Shown here piece by piece: positions 48,144 to 49,746 of a stretch of 49,746 nucleotides of DNA; the first letter of the stretch is position 1, and every line of letters starts with the position of its first letter. The stretch comes from Micromonospora deserti (lineage in GTDB: Bacteria; Actinomycetota; Actinomycetes; Mycobacteriales; Micromonosporaceae), in assembly GCF_003236335.1 (NCBI RefSeq), contig NZ_POUB01000021.1:1-49746 (forward strand), given 5' to 3'. The notes below the pieces were generated by a model. That model was not told the DNA's origin. It was given only the letters and a program-made list of their open reading frames with translations, and did no database searches. The position numbers and the translations under genes are program-made.

Positions 48144-49121
48144 ATGAAGGTCGCGTTCGTCGGCAAGGGCGGCAGCGGGAAGACCACCCTCGCCGCCCTG
48201 TACGCCCGCCACCTCGCCGGTGAGGGCCGGCCGGTGCTGGCCATCGACGCCGACATCAACCAACACCTCGCCGTGGCCCTCGGCGGGCCGGCGCACGCGA
48301 CGACGGCGATGACGCCGTTGGGTGAGCACCTGCCCGCGATCAAGGAATACCTGCGTGGCGACAACCGCCGGATCGGCTCTGCCAGCGAGATGGTGAAGAC
48401 CACCCCGCCGGGGGCCGGGTCGCGGCTGCTGCGGGTCGTCGAGGACAACCCGGTCTACGCGGCCTGTGTCGGCACGGTCGGCGGGGTGCGGATGGCCATG
48501 ACCGGCGAGTTCACCGCCGAGGACCTCGGTGTGGCCTGCTACCACTCCAAGGTCGGCGCCGTCGAGTTGTTGCTCAACCACATGCTCGACGGGCCCGGCG
48601 AGTACGTGGTGGTGGACATGACCGCCGGGGCCGACTCGTTCGCCTCCGGGTTGTTCACCCGCTTCGACCGCACCTTCCTGGTCTGCGAGCCGACCGTGCG
48701 CAGCGTCGGGGTCTACCGCCAGTACGCCGGCTACGCCCGCGACTACAACGTGGCCCTGTCGGTGATCGGCAACAAGGTCGAGGACGCGGCGGACGTGGAT
48801 TTCCTGCGTGAGCACGTGGGCGCGGACCTGTTGACCTGGGTGAGCCGCTCGGCGTACGTGCGCCGGGCGGAGCGTGGCACGGTCGGGCCACTGGCGGAAC
48901 TGGAAGCGGCCAATCGCGCGGTGCTGGGCCAACTGACCGACACCGTCGACGGCACTGGGCAGGACTGGGCGGCCTTCACCCGGTGGGCGCACGAGTTCCA
49001 CCGGCGCAACGCCGCGGCGTGGGCCAACGACCGCGCCGGACGTGACCTCACCGCGCAGATCGATCCCGACTTCCGGATGGGCCCGCAGGCGGTCAGCGTC
49101 CCGACGGCCGTGACCGCCTGA
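48144..49121 (+). CDS. CooC/ParA-like P-loop ATPase, 325 aa
   Basis: The deviant Walker A KGGSGKTT (residues 8-15) with VLAIDADINQHLAVALGG directly after it is the SIMIBI/CooC-MinD type. Other motifs are VVVDMTAGADSFASGLFTRF (about 155-174, Walker B/A' region) and FLVCEPTVRSVGVYRQY followed by VALSVIGNKVEDAADVDFLR, the N-x-V-x-D region. CooC-type proteins insert metal into enzymes or act as maturation switches; the target here is unknown. It stands behind Zur-like box F and after the LLM gene. A zinc-starvation role in metal handling is possible but unproven. Confidence 0.85.
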   Translation: MKVAFVGKGGSGKTTLAALYARHLAGEGRPVLAIDADINQHLAVALGGPAHATTAMTPLGEHLPAIKEYLRGDNRRIGSASEMVKTTPPGAGSRLLRVVEDNPVYAACVGTVGGVRMAMTGEFTAEDLGVACYHSKVGAVELLLNHMLDGPGEYVVVDMTAGADSFASGLFTRFDRTFLVCEPTVRSVGVYRQYAGYARDYNVALSVIGNKVEDAADVDFLREHVGADLLTWVSRSAYVRRAERGTVGPLAELEAANRAVLGQLTDTVDGTGQDWAAFTRWAHEFHRRNAAAWANDRAGRDLTAQIDPDFRMGPQAVSVPTAVTA

Positions 49122-49298
49122 GCGGTACGCGGTGACGGGTCCCCGGTGGCGTGTTCCGGGTCGGGACCGGGCGCCCGCGGGCCGGCTGCGCGCTCCACCA
49201 TCCCTCAATAGTAAGGATTATGAACAGTAAGTGTTACAGTCACTCTCGTCGATGTGCGAACCCGCGTCGACCCTGGCATCCACAGGAGGGAGTGACAC

Positions 49299-49746
49299 AT
49301 GTCGAGACTGCGCGCCATAGTCGCGCTCGCGGCACTGACGATCGCGGGCGGACTGGTGGCGATCATCCCGTCGACGGCGGCGTCGGCTGCGGCCTGCGCG
49401 ACACCGTGGCAGTCCTCGGCCGTCTACACGGGAGGCATGCAGGTCTCCCACAGCGGCCGCAACTACCAGGCGAAGTGGTGGACCCAGAACGAGACCCCAC
49501 CGGGTACCTCCGGCGTCTGGCAGGACCTCGGCGCCTGCGGAGGCACCAGCCCTTCGCCGCCCCCCGGCGGAACCTGCACCTACCAGAACTGGGTCGCGGG
49601 CACCTGGTACGTCACCGGGACCATCGTGCGGTACACCAACGGCCTGTACTACATCGCCGAGCACGACAACCCCGGCTACGACCCGACCATCAGCACCTGG
49701 TACTGGGACCCCTACACCTGCGGCAACCCGCCCCCCACCAGCAGCC
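49299..49746 (+). CDS. Secreted protein with two chitin-binding-like (CBM5/12-type) modules, N-terminal part (cut by window edge)
   Basis: The frame is open to the window end, so only 149 residues are seen. ATG 49299 follows AGGAGGGAGTGACAC. A signal peptide (MSRLRAIVALAALTIAGGLV, ending near ASAAA) is followed by CATPWQSSAVYTGGMQVSHS and YQAKWWTQNETPPGTSG, WQDLGAC: a CBM5/12 (ChtBD3) module. A Pro-rich linker leads to a second related module (NWVAGTWYVTGTIVRYTNGL, YYIAEHDNPGYDP, WYWDPYTC). A catalytic domain, most likely a chitinase or other glycoside hydrolase, would be expected further on. It has its own AT-rich promoter region (49205-49250) and is not evidently part of the zinc island. 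Confidence 0.85.
   Translation, partial: MSRLRAIVALAALTIAGGLVAIIPSTAASAAACATPWQSSAVYTGGMQVSHSGRNYQAKWWTQNETPPGTSGVWQDLGACGGTSPSPPPGGTCTYQNWVAGTWYVTGTIVRYTNGLYYIAEHDNPGYDPTISTWYWDPYTCGNPPPTSS

Noticed and set aside
49205..49250. Possible seventh Zur-like box before the chitin-binding protein gene
   Set aside because: The AT-rich stretch (ATAGTAAGGATTATGAACAG) does not fit ACGRTTRYCRTTA. The gene is better explained as carbohydrate-controlled.
1..49746. tRNA genes, rRNA genes and CRISPR arrays
   Set aside because: No cloverleaf-like sequence, rRNA segment or regularly spaced repeat was recognised by eye on either strand. A dedicated search could still find a weak candidate.

Overview
The window is GC-rich DNA with frequent GTG starts, stop/start overlaps of 4 bp (ATGA, GTGA) and purine-rich GGAGG-type ribosome binding sites. 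It carries a mycothiol-dependent-type enzyme, an F420/flavin LLM-type oxidoreductase, ECF sigma factors with SnoaL tails and an SCO5389-family gene. Together these point to a filamentous actinomycete, most likely a member of the Micromonosporaceae (Micromonospora-like). That assignment is an inference from gene content, not a database match. I see no rRNA, tRNA, CRISPR array, intact transposon or phage.

Left half (1-27.4 kb): accessory and partly decaying. It holds the end of a glycogen-debranching-type gene with an SCP2 protein; a TetR/FAD-monooxygenase pair with two palindromic operators between them; a GNAT; a secreted Pro/Ala-rich protein; a ricin-lectin PL3 pectate lyase; a two-component system; a GNAT and a threonine dehydratase; a SgcJ/EcaC-like secreted protein; a DUF1275 protein, a formate/nitrite transporter and other membrane proteins; a YncE-like lipoprotein divergent from an ECF sigma/membrane-anchored partner pair; a SigG-like ECF factor and a maleylpyruvate-isomerase-type protein. 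Interspersed are at least nine broken genes: TetR 4.2-4.9 kb, NmrA-like 7.4-7.8 kb, IS5 transposase 11.8-12.3 kb, LysR 14.1-15.0 kb, LtrA 16.1-17.4 kb, a zinc alcohol dehydrogenase stub at 19.0 kb, two overlapping membrane genes at 24.3-25.0 kb and an SDR tail at 27.1-27.4 kb. A 52-bp piece of the sigma partner gene is also found again 6.7 kb away.

Middle (27.4-33.4 kb): a compact three-gene operon read leftwards, encoding a pyruvate-oxidase-type ThDP enzyme, a 1034-residue FAD plus Fe-S D-2-hydroxyacid dehydrogenase with a C-terminal membrane segment, and an enolase-superfamily dehydratase. It looks like a pyruvate/lactate/sugar-acid oxidation unit feeding the respiratory chain.

Right part (34.5-49.1 kb): an intact zinc-starvation island. 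Leftwards: an MRF/CobW-like protein and L31 type B. Rightwards: cysteine-poor paralogues of L28, L33 and S14, then a choice-of-anchor-M protein with a WxL-like tail, a DUF916/WxL-interacting-like membrane protein, a ZnuA-type lipoprotein whose His-loop position holds a circularly permuted anchor-M domain, an anchor-M protein with an LPRTG sorting signal, and the ATPase and permease of the ABC transporter. After a very strong terminator come two tandem secreted single-domain anchor-M proteins, an SCO5389-family protein, an LLM oxidoreductase and a CooC/ParA-like ATPase. A shared 13-bp motif (ACGRTTRYCRTTA) sits in front of most of these transcription units and fits a Zur operator. The picture I infer is a cell-surface zinc capture relay (secreted, wall-anchored, membrane lipoprotein, ABC importer) co-regulated with zinc-sparing ribosomal proteins and ribosome hibernation.

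The window ends inside a secreted protein with two chitin-binding-like modules.
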